A stretch of 64,000 nt of DNA from Promerops cafer. Its lineage: Eukaryota > Chordata > Aves > Passeriformes > Nectariniidae. Location of the stretch: positions 1,944 to 65,943 of the forward strand of contig VZSE01014957.1 in assembly GCA_013398275.1 (NCBI GenBank). Direction: 5' to 3'. Below, piece after piece: positions 46,501-58,000 of this stretch; position 1 is the first letter of the stretch, and every line of letters begins with the position of its first letter. A program made the position numbers and the translations under genes. Under the pieces are notes generated by a model that worked only from the letters and a program-made list of their open reading frames with translations, searched no databases and was not told where the DNA came from.

Positions 46501-48019
46501 CAACATCTCTTTTTAGGAGCCTTCAAACCCTCCAACTTCAAAGCATTTGTGTGTGTTCCTACTGACCCATGTGTATTTCCCAGGGATAAACCCTGGGCTG
46601 GCAAATTAGGGATGATTTTTCAAGGGTCGCTTTAATAAATGAGGTTATTTATTTTCTGCCTGAAATTCCCTGGTTGGTGACTAAGAGAAACTTTGTATTA
46701 AGCTGTGCAGAGCATAATGAGGTTTCTGTAATGCTTTGATGTGGAAATGCTTAAATGCCAAAAAAAAAAAAAAAAAAGGAAATGGTGTTCTTGATAGAGC
46801 TTGCTTAAGGTATCTAGGGACAGTTTATATCAAGCAAATATAGATTATGCTATAAAGATTATAGATTTTGATAATAGCCCTTTAAAACATTAACAGCAGA
46901 CATCATAAAAAGGTCAAAATCAAATTATTTTCCTGGACTGTGCTGCTGGTGCTTACAAGCTGAGCCCCTTTTCAAAATAAAGACCTGTGTGATATCAATT
47001 ATAGAGCCATTAATGTTACAGTAGATGTGTGGGGAGATTTTATTTCCTAACACCTATTACAAAGCCATTCCTGGTGAACAACCCGGCTGAGCAGGCTGTT
47101 AAATTTGTGGAATTAAAAGGCTGGAGTGGATTTGCAGCACGTTAGTCTCGCCTAATGAAGGTGGTTACATAAGAGTCCCTTCCCCTCAGCTGCTGGAACT
47201 CTATTTCCCATGCCACTTCTTGCTTTCCGTGTTGCTGATAGATTAGGAAAACCAGACTTTGGTGCATTTTCTTCTTTTCTTCTTGTATCTGTTCTTGAGG
47301 CTGATTAGCACAAAGCAGCTCTGAGCCGTGGCTTGGGCACCAGAGATTCTGAGAGCCTCAAACCGCCGGAATAATGGAGTTGGATGAAGGATGCTGGTTG
47401 CCATGGGAACGGTGCATGTGCCACACAAGATAATGTAACTGCTGTGGTGCAGGGATCTGTGCTGAATATTGATTTGAGATTTCCTGGATTCCTTGGAAGC
47501 GCTGGGCTTTGCGCCGGGTGTTCCACCTGGCACGGCAGAGCCGCTCATCAGCTGGGCTGGGGCCAGGGAGAATTTCCTCCTCTGAGCAGAGCTGGCTTTT
47601 GCACAGGATGGGAGAAGAAGGGGCAGGAATTCCTGGGGAGAATTATCATGGTCATGGCTTTTCCTTGTGGAGCTCACAGAGTCCTGGGTGTTGAGCTGGA
47701 GTTAATGAAGAGTTGGAACTGAGGTGCTCCAGGGGAGTGCCCTGACTTAGAGTGACAATAAAACGCTCCAGGAAGCTGAACTTTCACCTGTGTAATGTTT
47801 CTTGTGGTGGTTGTCACCTGGACACCTGCACAGTGTCACAGTTCCCCTCTGTATCCCTTCATTGCTCCTCTTGGTAGCACTGAAAAGTTCATTTTTTTCC
47901 CAGCTTGTCAAGGACGAGTCTAACTAGTGGCAGAGCCGTGCAAAATAGTGGGATTAAGAAACATCAACTCATTGGCAGCCAAATATTATTATAATTGCAG
48001 TATTGGCCATTTCCCCAAG
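43576..48019. other. Non-coding stretch, no gene recognised
   Basis: About 4.4 kb. Contents include a short A run at 44097-44108, a GC-rich patch at 45700-45880 beginning with a TGAGCTGAGCTCA near-palindrome, an 18-base A run at 46760-46777, and an AT-rich block at 46975-47165 with ATCAATTATAGAGCCATTAA that resembles a conserved non-coding element. Opposed frames at 44385-44822 (+) and 44462-45043 (minus, 193 codons) overlap and are not recognisable. Confidence 0.6.
46760..46777. repeat. Poly(A) run, 18 bases
   Basis: Uninterrupted A run. No retroelement body is recognisable upstream, so it is treated as a simple repeat rather than a retroposon tail. Confidence 0.9.
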
Positions 48020-48081
48020 TTGGGGCAAGGTAAAACATGAAGGTTTTAACTTGGGGCAAGGTAAAACATGAAGGTTTTAAC
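48020..48081. repeat. Perfect 31-bp tandem duplication
   Basis: Bases 48020-48050 and 48051-48081 are identical, each beginning TTGGGGCAAGGTAAAACATG. Identity without a single difference suggests a recent event. The left copy is preceded by CCCCAAG, which forms a small inverted repeat with TTGGGG. Each copy carries CAAG|GTAAAA, a donor-like word. Confidence 0.97.
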
Positions 48082-49080
48082 CTGAAGGAATTCCCTGTGA
48101 GCAGGATCACACTTGGTCCTATTTCTTAGGTGAGGTTGGGATTCTTGCATAAAAATGAACGAAGCAGGGCTGCTTCTGCTGTAGTTTTGCAGCCTGAAGT
48201 TCTGGCTCCTGGAATGACAAAGAAACTCTAATTATTGCTCCTCTAGCCCAGATCCTCAGTGACAAAAACCAGCAAAACTTTCTCAATGCTCTCTCTACTT
48301 GGCAAGAGGCAGCTGGGGCCACTGTTGCTCGGGAGGATTGTGCAGATGAGGTAATGCAAATTAAATTCCTGTCCTTCTCATGTTTTTCCCCCGGGAAGGG
48401 TGATGCCACAAACTCTTGCTTACCTTCAGCAGGATTGCTGGCAATTGGCCACCTGTTTGAGAAAATGTTGTGTAATTATTGACCTTAGCAGCTTTAGGGA
48501 AATGATCTGTATTTTTCATACCTGCCTTGTGCTGTTTGGTCCTCCTGGTGTTGTCTGGATCAGCCTTAAAAGTACTGGACCTTTAGGAAATGTGAGTTAG
48601 AGAGGTTTTCTGTGGCAGCTCTAATAAGATGCTTATCTTGAGGCAGAGATGGTGAACTTAAAAAGTATCTGAGGTGTTATTTGTCAGAAATGTGTCTGGG
48701 AGGACAGATTTAGAAACTCTAGGCTGTTGTGCCCTCTGGGCACGATTTGCAGGTTTGTGTGACTTTGTTCTTCAGTACAGGTCATGTCCAATGTGGTGCT
48801 CAGAGAGCCATTCAGTTTATTCTCTCCTGCTGATTTTGGGTTTAAATCCTGCCACCACATCCCAGCAGAGTTCCCAGTTTTATTGCCAATTCCAAAACCT
48901 GATTGTACAGGACCAGCTCCTCTGGACTTCTGGGGTTTTTGTACAGCCAGGACAAACTGAGATATCATTTAAGACATCTTTTGATAACCAGGACACCTGC
49001 TCTGTAATGTACAGAAAATTATATTTTAGAGCACCTAAACACACTAGTGGAGTTTGGTATGTTTAATTAAAGCCATTAGG
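48082..49080. other. Non-coding stretch with a POU octamer
   Basis: About 1 kb. ATGCAAAT occurs at 48354-48361 in the context GTAATGCAAATTAAAT, a combined octamer and TAAT-type word. Otherwise nothing is recognised. The overlapping frames at 48674-49066 (+) and 48684-48968 (minus) are unremarkable. Confidence 0.55.
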
Positions 49081-49126
49081 GTTTTGGGTTTTTTTGGTTG
49101 GTTGGGATTTTTGGGGTTGTTTTTTG
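49081..49126. repeat. T/G-only tract
   Basis: Apart from one short ATT interruption the + strand has only T and G, with GGG, GG, GG, GGG and GGGG runs. It is a simple low-complexity tract. Confidence 0.85.
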
Positions 49127-49828
49127 TAATGCTTTAATGTTTTCTGAGTTTATGTAATAATTTTGCAGGTGAAAATCTTAGTCTTTTTTAGAAACAAAAA
49201 TTATATTTTGGATTTAGGGAGTGAACTAATTAATGAACTTGGACAATAGGCATGGCTTTAGATATCAGTAAGACTTCTGACTGAGTGAAACCTGGTGGTG
49301 GAGCAGTGCCTCCCGTGTCCTGTGATCCACCCCTCCATGAGCAGCTGCTGTGCACAGCAGGATTGGCATTTCTGCCAGCTGGCAGGGATCAGCTGGCCAG
49401 GTTTGCCTGTAAATGTGCAAATCCACCCCCCAGCATCATTTGTGTGTGTGTGAAAATGTGTGTACTCCCCGTTCCACCCTTTTCCTGCGCCAGGGAGGCT
49501 CCTGCCCTCACCTGGCAGTGCTCAAGATGATTCCCGGGCTTATGAAGTTCTTCAGTTCAGGTCCAAGTGAACAGACTGAATGTCAGCCGGAGCTTTTGCT
49601 CTGGCCTGTGCTGTGCACCCAGCTGGGAGTGGTTTGTCACCATAACGAGGTGACAATGTCGTTCTGAGCCAACCTGCAGCAGTGGCACAGCTCTTGATTG
49701 TCACTCATTTGTTCTTGGGCTACCTGGGCTAGTCCTGGACAAGCAGCATCTTAAAGAAAGCTCAGCTTTAAGTATGGGGACAAGCAGAAATGTCTATAAA
49801 CACGCTCAGCAGCCTGGCTGTGTGACTG
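49127..49828. other. Non-coding stretch, no gene recognised
   Basis: About 700 bases. A short TGTGTGTG run lies at 49440-49451. Frames are 84 codons or fewer with no recognised domain. Confidence 0.6.
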
Positions 49829-49886
49829 TGGGGTTTTGTGGGGTTTTATGAGGTTTTGTGGTGTTTTATGGGGTTTTGTGGTGTTG
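49829..49886. repeat. 10-bp G/T minisatellite with a 20-bp dimeric register
   Basis: From 49831 the sequence falls into exact 10-base units: GGGTTTTGTG, GGGTTTTATG, AGGTTTTGTG, GTGTTTTATG, GGGTTTTGTG, GTGTTGATGT. The seventh base group alternates G and A, so the true unit is a 20-base dimer. It is similar in composition to telomeric DNA but lacks TTAGGG. Confidence 0.93.
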
Positions 49887-52800
49887 ATGTCTGTCAGCCT
49901 ATTGCTCTGCACCCAGGAATTTTCTGTACCAAAATGGTGCTAAATTTGATAAAACCAGGGGTTGTGTTTGCACCGTGGTATCTTCTCAACTGCCATTTTT
50001 CTGAAAAAGTAAACTTTGAGAGGATAAATAACAAAGCCACGTGGAAGAAAGGGAATCTGGTGCTGCTGTTCCATGGAAAACCATCCAAATGCTCACCTTC
50101 CACCTGACCCCTCAGGTGACCTCTCTTGGCTGAACTCCTCTGGCCCTGAGAGCTACTGCTGATTGCTGGGGTGTGGTGCACAACATTCTGTAATTCCACC
50201 CTGTTCACTGCACTAAAACTGGGATTATAAAGTAAATTAACTCCCCACAGCTGGCCAAGTTTTAGGAGAGCAGGTGTGAGAAAAAATGTGGCTGCTGCCC
50301 CCTCCCCAAACCCACAAAAGCTCTGCCTGCTGCCTTGAACACAACATTGTCCCAGTGATCAACCTGTGGTGTTGAGAGGGGAATAAGAAGGAATATTTCT
50401 GGAGAAAACAGCAGGGAAGGGAGCCAAGATTGTACCTTGGAAAGGGCTTGAATAAACCAACAGGAGTTCACCCTGGTTGTGAATCTGGCCCTGGCATCTT
50501 GGTCCCTCCCCTGAGGAGCACAGGGAGGGTTTTGCTGGATCCCAAACACCAGCAAAGGGGGCTGGCTGTGGTTTATCACTCAGAGTTCCCTTTTGAAGTG
50601 CTCACAGCAGCCTTCCAGGGGAGGCAGCTTTGCCTGCCAGTGCACGGACACGTGGTAGGATTTGATCTCCATGGCTGGCTGGAGGAGGAGATGGATGGCT
50701 GTGCTTCCCAGCCACTCTGGGGAAGATTGTTCTCCCACATTTGCATTCAGCCACTCCGAGGATATCAATTTCCACTGAGCATGGGGATGATTTTGCTTTT
50801 ACACAACAAGAGTTTCCAAGGAGGCACTGGAGTGACAAAAGCTGTTGCCAGGGGTCTCCAAGGCACTTGACAGGTTTATAGAGTGATGATAAACTGCTGG
50901 GGTAGTCCCAGTGGAAATTTGGTTTGATGGAAATAATAAAGAATTGGAGGTGCTCAAGGACATAGTTCGAAAGCAATTTGGAGAGGCCGTGGAACATTTG
51001 GATTTGTCTCAGTGTGATTCCTCCCACAGAAGGAGTTGTACTGTGACTGGTGGGATTTATTACAGCTTTATACCTTTTCATATTGAAAATTGAGCTTCAG
51101 CATGATAGCCTGCTCCTGTCTTTATGCAGATTACATAAAAAGAAATGGGTGGCTGATGGAGGTAATATCCTGGGGACAGAGAAGGTTCAAATGAAAATTC
51201 TCCAAGGATGTCTTTTATTATTTTATGTCTGTATATCTCAGCCAAAGTGGCTTAGTAATGGACAAACATACACCTGGAAAATGCTTAGATGGGCTTTTAA
51301 ATATGTCCCAAAATTTCCTAGATAATTTTTTTTAAGTCTGTTTAAAAGAAAACCACACACACTATTATGTTCAGCTCACACCTGTGCCAGTACTGACAGT
51401 GGTAAAAAGGCAACTCCATTTAGTTTCTTTTGTTCTTTATTTAAGAACTTGCTGCCTTGTCTTCTGGGCAACACAAAAGCTGTTTTATTTCCAAGGAACA
51501 CACACTTGCTGAGCAAAACCTTCAAGAGATTGTTTTTCCTGTCATGAGACCACTACATTTTCCTTTGTCTACTATTTTTGAAGTTGTAGAAAACCTCATC
51601 AGAATTGCATTGCAAGGCCAGAGCTGCTTGTGTTGGGATTTGCTTCAAGAGGTTGAAAAAGGGTTGCCTGAGAGGTGCCTGAGGCATGGCAGGTAAATAT
51701 ATGAGTACCTGGTGGTTAAAATCCAGGTGTGCTGTGGCCACAGGTGAATTATTTTCATTTATAGATGTGCTGATGTTAGAGGTGAGCTGGAGGGGCAGGG
51801 CAATAATCTGCCTTTCTATAGGTGGCACGGATGTTGTTTGGAATTCTTCGTATTCAGACTCCCTCCAAAGCACGTGTAGCTTAATTCTGGCCACAACCTA
51901 TTGTGAGGATTAACTGAGTTCATGTCAAAATTAGCTGCTTCCTCCATCCATGCAGACAATCTAAAAACCACACTGGTGATGATAAACAGATAGTAAAGCA
52001 AGCAGAATAAAAGTGGGCAGGTTTCTGGGCAGTTTTCCGGGCAGGTTTCTCCCTGGGGGTGATCGAGGCGTGCAGACTGAGGGACAATTGCTGTTAAGTG
52101 CCCAGAGATGTGTCAGTGGCACTTCCCTTGGGGACAGGAACACACGGAAATAATTAACTCTGCAAAGGAATGGCCACAGTGAGGGGAGTTCAGAATTATC
52201 CTCCGTGGGAAGCAGATGGGAGCCATCAAGGCCACGCTCCCTGCCTGCCTCGGCTGCTCACAGGAGGCTTTTGGCAGCACTGGGAGCAGCAGTGCAGAAA
52301 TATTTGCTGCTTGGTCCTGAAGGAGTGCTTGCTCCCTCTTGCATCCTTTGGGATTAAAGAATGGCCAAGGAGCCAAAGCCTGGGAATCTTTTTGCCCTCA
52401 TCCACCATTTTGTTCCACTTGGTCTGCTAATTTTTGGTAACAAGAAGTTCTGCTGCATGTAATCCAGCTCTCCCCAGCAGGTGCAGGGTTTGAGAGCTGG
52501 GTCCAAGAGAAGAGTTTGCAGCTGAAGAGTTTGAACAGCAGCAGAGAACAACCTCAGTTTGCAACACCTCAGTCTGCTCAACGTTTGCTTCTGGATTGGG
52601 AGCATAAACAAGGAAAAAAAAAATTCTGCAGAATGCTTTAACCACCTGAAAAACCCCAAACAAACCAGGCAAAGAGCAAAACCCCTACGAATTGTTAAGA
52701 AGCAGCTCTGGGACACGAGAGATCACTCTGCTTAGCACCTGGCACGTGTGGCAGCCTACCTCGTGTGTGAAAGCAAAATAAATGTCTGTCTGCAGCTCGT

Positions 52801-55010
52801 TTTGTCCACCAGGGCTGGATTCATGCATCCCTGCAGAGAAGGGCTGCTGGAGGGAGATTTCCAAGGGTGCCATCCATTCTGCTGGGCTTGTGTTGTCTGT
52901 GATTACGCTGGGATGGCTTCTGTGGGAAGCCAGGCAGTGGATTTGCCACATCCCCCTTGTCTTTTCTGCTTTTGGGCTGATTAAGATCACACTGCTTTGT
53001 CTGTTTATCATTTTTTTAAAGGCATTTGCTGTGTTTGTGTATGAGTTGATCACAAGGGGTTGTTCTAAGCTTTATTCTGAGCTGGAATGTTTGTTGTACA
53101 GCAGTTTTTTCTCCATGGTCTTCCTGCCTTCAAGATGGAGGGCTGGCAAACAGCTGCTGGAAATGAGAGGAAGCTCTTGGAGTGGAATTTGGGCAGCTGG
53201 AAGAGAGAGAAATGGGGTCTTTGCAGAAAGCCATAGCTCCACTGCCCTGGACACTCTTCCAGCAGTGGACAATGCAGTTCTGTGCTTTTAGATGGTGATG
53301 GGGAGCATAAAATGTGGACTGGGTGGCAGCTGGGCTGCTGTGACTTTTCGTGTGGGAGGGTCCTTATTTTCCCCAGGAAAGCTGAATTGGTTATTGTTCT
53401 CTCTGGAGGATGGGAATCACAAAAGAATGCTGCTTCCATTTATTCTCCTTACAGTTTTAATTCAGTTCCAGCTACTTAATGTCACCGCTGCTTCCACAAA
53501 ATGTTTCCAGTTCTGGAACAGCAAATTAAAATAACCTCCATCCAATTTAAAACAAGGCTCTATATTTTGCTTGCCTAATGGTGGCATCTCCCTCAAAACC
53601 AGAGTGAAATTCCATCACTGGAATCACTCTGAAATACACAGAATGAATTGTGTGTGAGGGTGTCTAAACTGCCTTGCAAATAAATGTCTCCAGCAGCGCC
53701 ACGGTTTATTTGTAGGAGCTTTGCTTAGCAGGAGCAGGAGTTCTCTGTGCCATGTAGCAGTCAGGATTCACAGCTTTCCTGCGAGATCTAATACTCCAGG
53801 AATAAAGAGTTCCTTTGTTTACAGGAGTGGAGGGGGGGAAGGCACCCTCCAGGCTGTTGTTTCTAGCTCCTGACATGTGATAGAACACGAGCGTGCCCGG
53901 GCTTGTGGGATCTCAGATTGGCATCTTCACAGGGAGGGGGGATCTTCAAGGGGAGCTGGGAGCTGACACTCTGTCATCTCGCCGTGATGAGCCCTAGAAG
54001 GAGCTGCTGAAAGCACTGGAGGATGTGGTGCATAATAAAAGTGGAATGCTGGGAGAGTGAGACACAGGGGTTTGTATTCAGGAGCTGAATTGTGCGAGGT
54101 GTGCAGCGCTGGCTTGTGGGGAGCGCTCGCAGGTAATGGGAATTTCTTGGCTAATAAAAGCCTTCAAGCTCTGGTCTGATGGGTCTTAAAAATGGTGTTG
54201 CTATTTGTGGATGTGATTGGCAGCTGTAACCCCTCTCCTGCCCCCACCCACATCTTTCCCTGCCTAGTCTGAGCCAGCCATTAGACCAAAACATAATTAA
54301 ACCTGCTATTTCCGACCCAAAGTAGGCATTAATCAGTCAGCATAGGGTTTTTAAATTTTTCTTAGTAGTCTAGGGAAGACAGACACCTCAATCCCACTGA
54401 AATGCAACGCATGTGTACTTTTGAAACATTCAGCCACACTATTTAATATAATCCAATGGTGATCTTTTCTCAACACATTCTGAATTGCATATAAATATTT
54501 GCTATGTGGTATTCCCATTGACCATGTAATGGTTTAAAACAATAAAGCTCCCACAGTTGTATTTTTCTCTCTATTTAATTTTACCACTTGATACCCACAA
54601 GTGCTCCCACAGCTCAAGAGAACCCAACTTTCCTCAGCTTCCTGCTTGTCTCTCATTGAGGCAGGCAGTGAATTGCTGTGAATTGCACAAGTTTTCTTAT
54701 CCTGAGCAAACCTGAAGAAACAGAACACTATAAAAATGTGTAAATAGCATTGGCCCTGCTGAAGTGTGACAAGGTATTGCCTTCTCAAGCAACGTGCCAG
54801 CTTTGTTTGCCCTGAGTGTTGTTATCCCTTCGGGATTATTGGGAGAGTTTGATACTTGTGTTGGCAACAAAACATAAAGGTCCTGTGGTTTGAAGATGGG
54901 AATGATGGGAGTGCAAAATTGGAGATATCTGAACGCAGCCTCTGCTGGTGGGAGGCACTTCAGCCAATGTTTACACCAGGAAGAAATAGTATTTGGAGCC
55001 TATTTGCTCT
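49887..55010. other. Non-coding stretch, no gene recognised
   Basis: About 5 kb with overlapping chance frames up to 169 codons (52782-53291, +). No retroelement, RNA gene or coding domain recognised. An A run at about 52614-52623 is the only simple tract of note. Confidence 0.6.
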
Positions 55011-55039
55011 ATAAATAAATAAATAAATACATAAATAAA
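55011..55039. repeat. (ATAA)n microsatellite
   Basis: About seven tetranucleotide ATAA/AATA units with one ATAC interruption. This is a simple repeat. Confidence 0.92.
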
Positions 55040-58000
55040 GGCAGGAGGATTTATTCTGCCTTCCCTGATGGAAAGCTTCATCCACAGCAGCTGCCTCCAT
55101 GGGCCTGGCTTCCCCCAGGATCTCTGGGCCACATTTAGAGGTGATGGACATGTCCAAAATTCATGGTGCACCTCACAGAAAACTTGGGAAGAGCCTCTGG
55201 AGGTCATCAGGCTCATGCAGGAGCTCTGTGTGAGCTGGGTTTGGCTGTTCATCTGCATTTGACTGGCTTATAGACAAATGGCAATAAATCAATGAATTAT
55301 GCACATCTCTCACTTTCTCTGCTTCTTCCAAGCACACAAATGTTTGTAGCTGCAGGGGGATGAACATTTCTCTCCTTACTGTAATAACTGTATACCATGG
55401 TGTGCTGTTTGTTTGTTTAGGTTAAAATTCACTCCCTTTAGTGAAATTCCCTTTTCCTTCAAAGTAACACGGGCTCCCAGTGGAGGCTGAGGATATTCAC
55501 TGCTTTCCAGAGCCAAGGCCCCTGTTTGCACAGTCCCTGCAGTCTGGCAGGATATTTGGAGCAGGTCCACTGCTGCTTTAGATTGGCTTAGAGCTCAATC
55601 ACAGGGGAGAACTCTTCACTCAATCTGTGCCGTGCAGATAAGAACTGAGATTTTTCCAGGGAGAAATCTGACTTGTTTTGTTATTTTATTGCACTCAGAG
55701 GGTATGGAATTAACTATAATGTGCATTATTCTTGAGGAGTCCCCATTGCCTGGTTAATACCTGGAAGATGAAGCTCCAGAGGAGCTGGGATGTGTTGTTC
55801 AAACTCAATATTGTGCAATACAGAAAGATTTCTGTTCTTCTGGAGAGCCAAGGAATTGCTTATTGTCTAATAGGCAGAAACAGATTTTTATTTTGATTTC
55901 TTTGGGGAAGATGCATTTTGGAAACGAGGTGATTAGTAAAGAATAAAGAAATGTGGAGTAATATAATAACACTATATTTTATCCAGGTTTTGTGGCGTTG
56001 GGCTCTGGTAAAAAATATAAGAACTTTGTGCCTTGGTGCGAACAGGTGCAGCAATTGCTTTTGAAATGAGTCCAAGCAAGTAACATTAAGTCCTCATTTT
56101 ACACCTCAGTGGATGCTGTGCAAAGAGCAGAACTTCCCAGCAGCATAAGCAGATATAATTCCATTGCTAGCTTTGGCGCCGGGCCTGTTCACTTCGAGCA
56201 GAGGAGCAGAGTCTGCCCACGCCCCAGTAAACAAAACCTATTCTATTCTATAGGTCAGGATTTGTTTTGGGGACAGTCCTGAGCCTTTGGAGCGCTTCCC
56301 TTTCCAAGGGTAATGCTGCGTTCCCAAAAAGAGCTTAACTGTTCCCCCAGCGCCCCGTTCCTGGGGCTGGAGGAGCCGTGGGGCCTCCCCTCAGCTGGGA
56401 CCTCTGAGGCCCCAAACAATGGGAGCAGTATTTGGCTTCCAGTCCTTTGGAACTTCCCTCCCGAGCGCCGAGGGAAGGGCTCCCAGCACGGATGGGTGAG
56501 CTCCCACTCCTGGGACCGCAGCCTGAGGAGCACTTTCAGCTCCTCTAGAAAGAGCAGCTCTGTGAGACCTCAGTGTTCCCAGCTTGAAACGCAGGGACAA
56601 AAGGGTCAGGGAGTGCTGCTGTGGGGAAACGGCTCTGCTGCTGCTGCTCGAGCCCCTGGGGAATTGTCTTTAATTGGTGAATAGAAAATAATTTTGAAAA
56701 GGAGTCAGCGCAGGGCTCTGGGAACTCGTTGTTGATGGGGCAGAGAGGTGGTTGGGTCTCGAAGTTGTGACAACCTCCTGTGAATGAGGAGCTGCCCTGG
56801 GATTCTCTGTGGCAGGTAAGGAAAATATATAATATATCTAATACTCTGCCTGCTCCCTACTTCTCTCCTTCCTTCTCTTCCCAACCAAGAGCCAGGGATA
56901 GTGGAGGGAGTGGAAGGGAATTTTCTTCTCTATTCCCCATTCCTGTAGCTCTCCTCCAGGAGCTCTGCATGAGCAGGGCAGTGCTGCTCAGTGGTCTTGC
57001 ATTAGCTCAGCATTTTTTTCAGAAATGTTGGTACTTAATATTATCTTTTTAGTTTTATTTTAAAAATTCATTGAAGTAAGGTCGCATTTTGAATATTTCT
57101 CTCAGTGTTCCCAGTCACAGGACCCAGAAAAGTTCAGTGCTCCCTGGGGTTCTCTCAATTGCTGTGAAACCTTGAACCAGTTGGGAACATCTCAGCTTTT
57201 TTTATGTTTTGCTTTTTTTAATGGAAGCATTTGTAGTGAGGCAAATAAAAAGACATTTCCAATAATGGAACCATCTCCTTCCTGGCAGGTTTCTCATGGA
57301 AGCATGGCTCAAAGTTTTCCTCCTCCTATTCAGCTGTGTTAAACTTCTGGGGTGTTACCTTAATTTCAAGTATCAATGTCACCAGTTTAAAGCAAAACTT
57401 ATCCATTTTAGCAGAAAGAAAAGAAAAACCACAGAGCTACACTTAAAGAGGGGAAGCACGTAATTCTCATCAAGTGTTGATTAAAGTCTTGAATGAAATA
57501 CATTTTTCCTGTGCCATCACTGCTGTAGATTGTTAATAAAAAGTAAAGCTCAGCTGTGTTCTCCAGGAGCTGGGAGCAGTTATTTGCTTCCCATTAGGAA
57601 GGTGACATTCCCAGATAGATGGCCTAGAAAACTGCTTCCAGAGAGTGAGAAAAATTAGTTCAGGAGGGCTACTGAGCATCCAGCTCTCTGCTTTGCAACA
57701 AATTGCTGGGTACCTGGCAGCACGTGGCACTGTGACAAGTGTTCAGCCTGGGGGGTGGTGACAGAAGAGGAGATGCTCCAAACACCTCTTCTCTTTCACA
57801 TTCTGGCTGAGCTCACAGAGCTGGGCAACAAAATTCCCATGTTTGGGGCTTTTTGTTGACAGTGATAAGCTGAGCAAGGTTATTCCATTGGTGTACAATG
57901 AATATGGTGCCTCATCATAATGCTGGGCTTGGGTTTCTGGTTTTTTAAGTGATAGCATGTTGTGCTCATTTTCAAATTGTATGAATTAAATGGACCCTAA

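Noticed and set aside
46760..46777. Poly(A) run as the tail of a processed pseudogene or SINE
   Set aside because: No gene-like or SINE-like body and no flanking target duplication were seen upstream.
49829..49886. Interstitial telomere remnant
   Set aside because: The repeat is 10 bases long with TTTTG/TTTTA units. TTAGGG does not occur in it.
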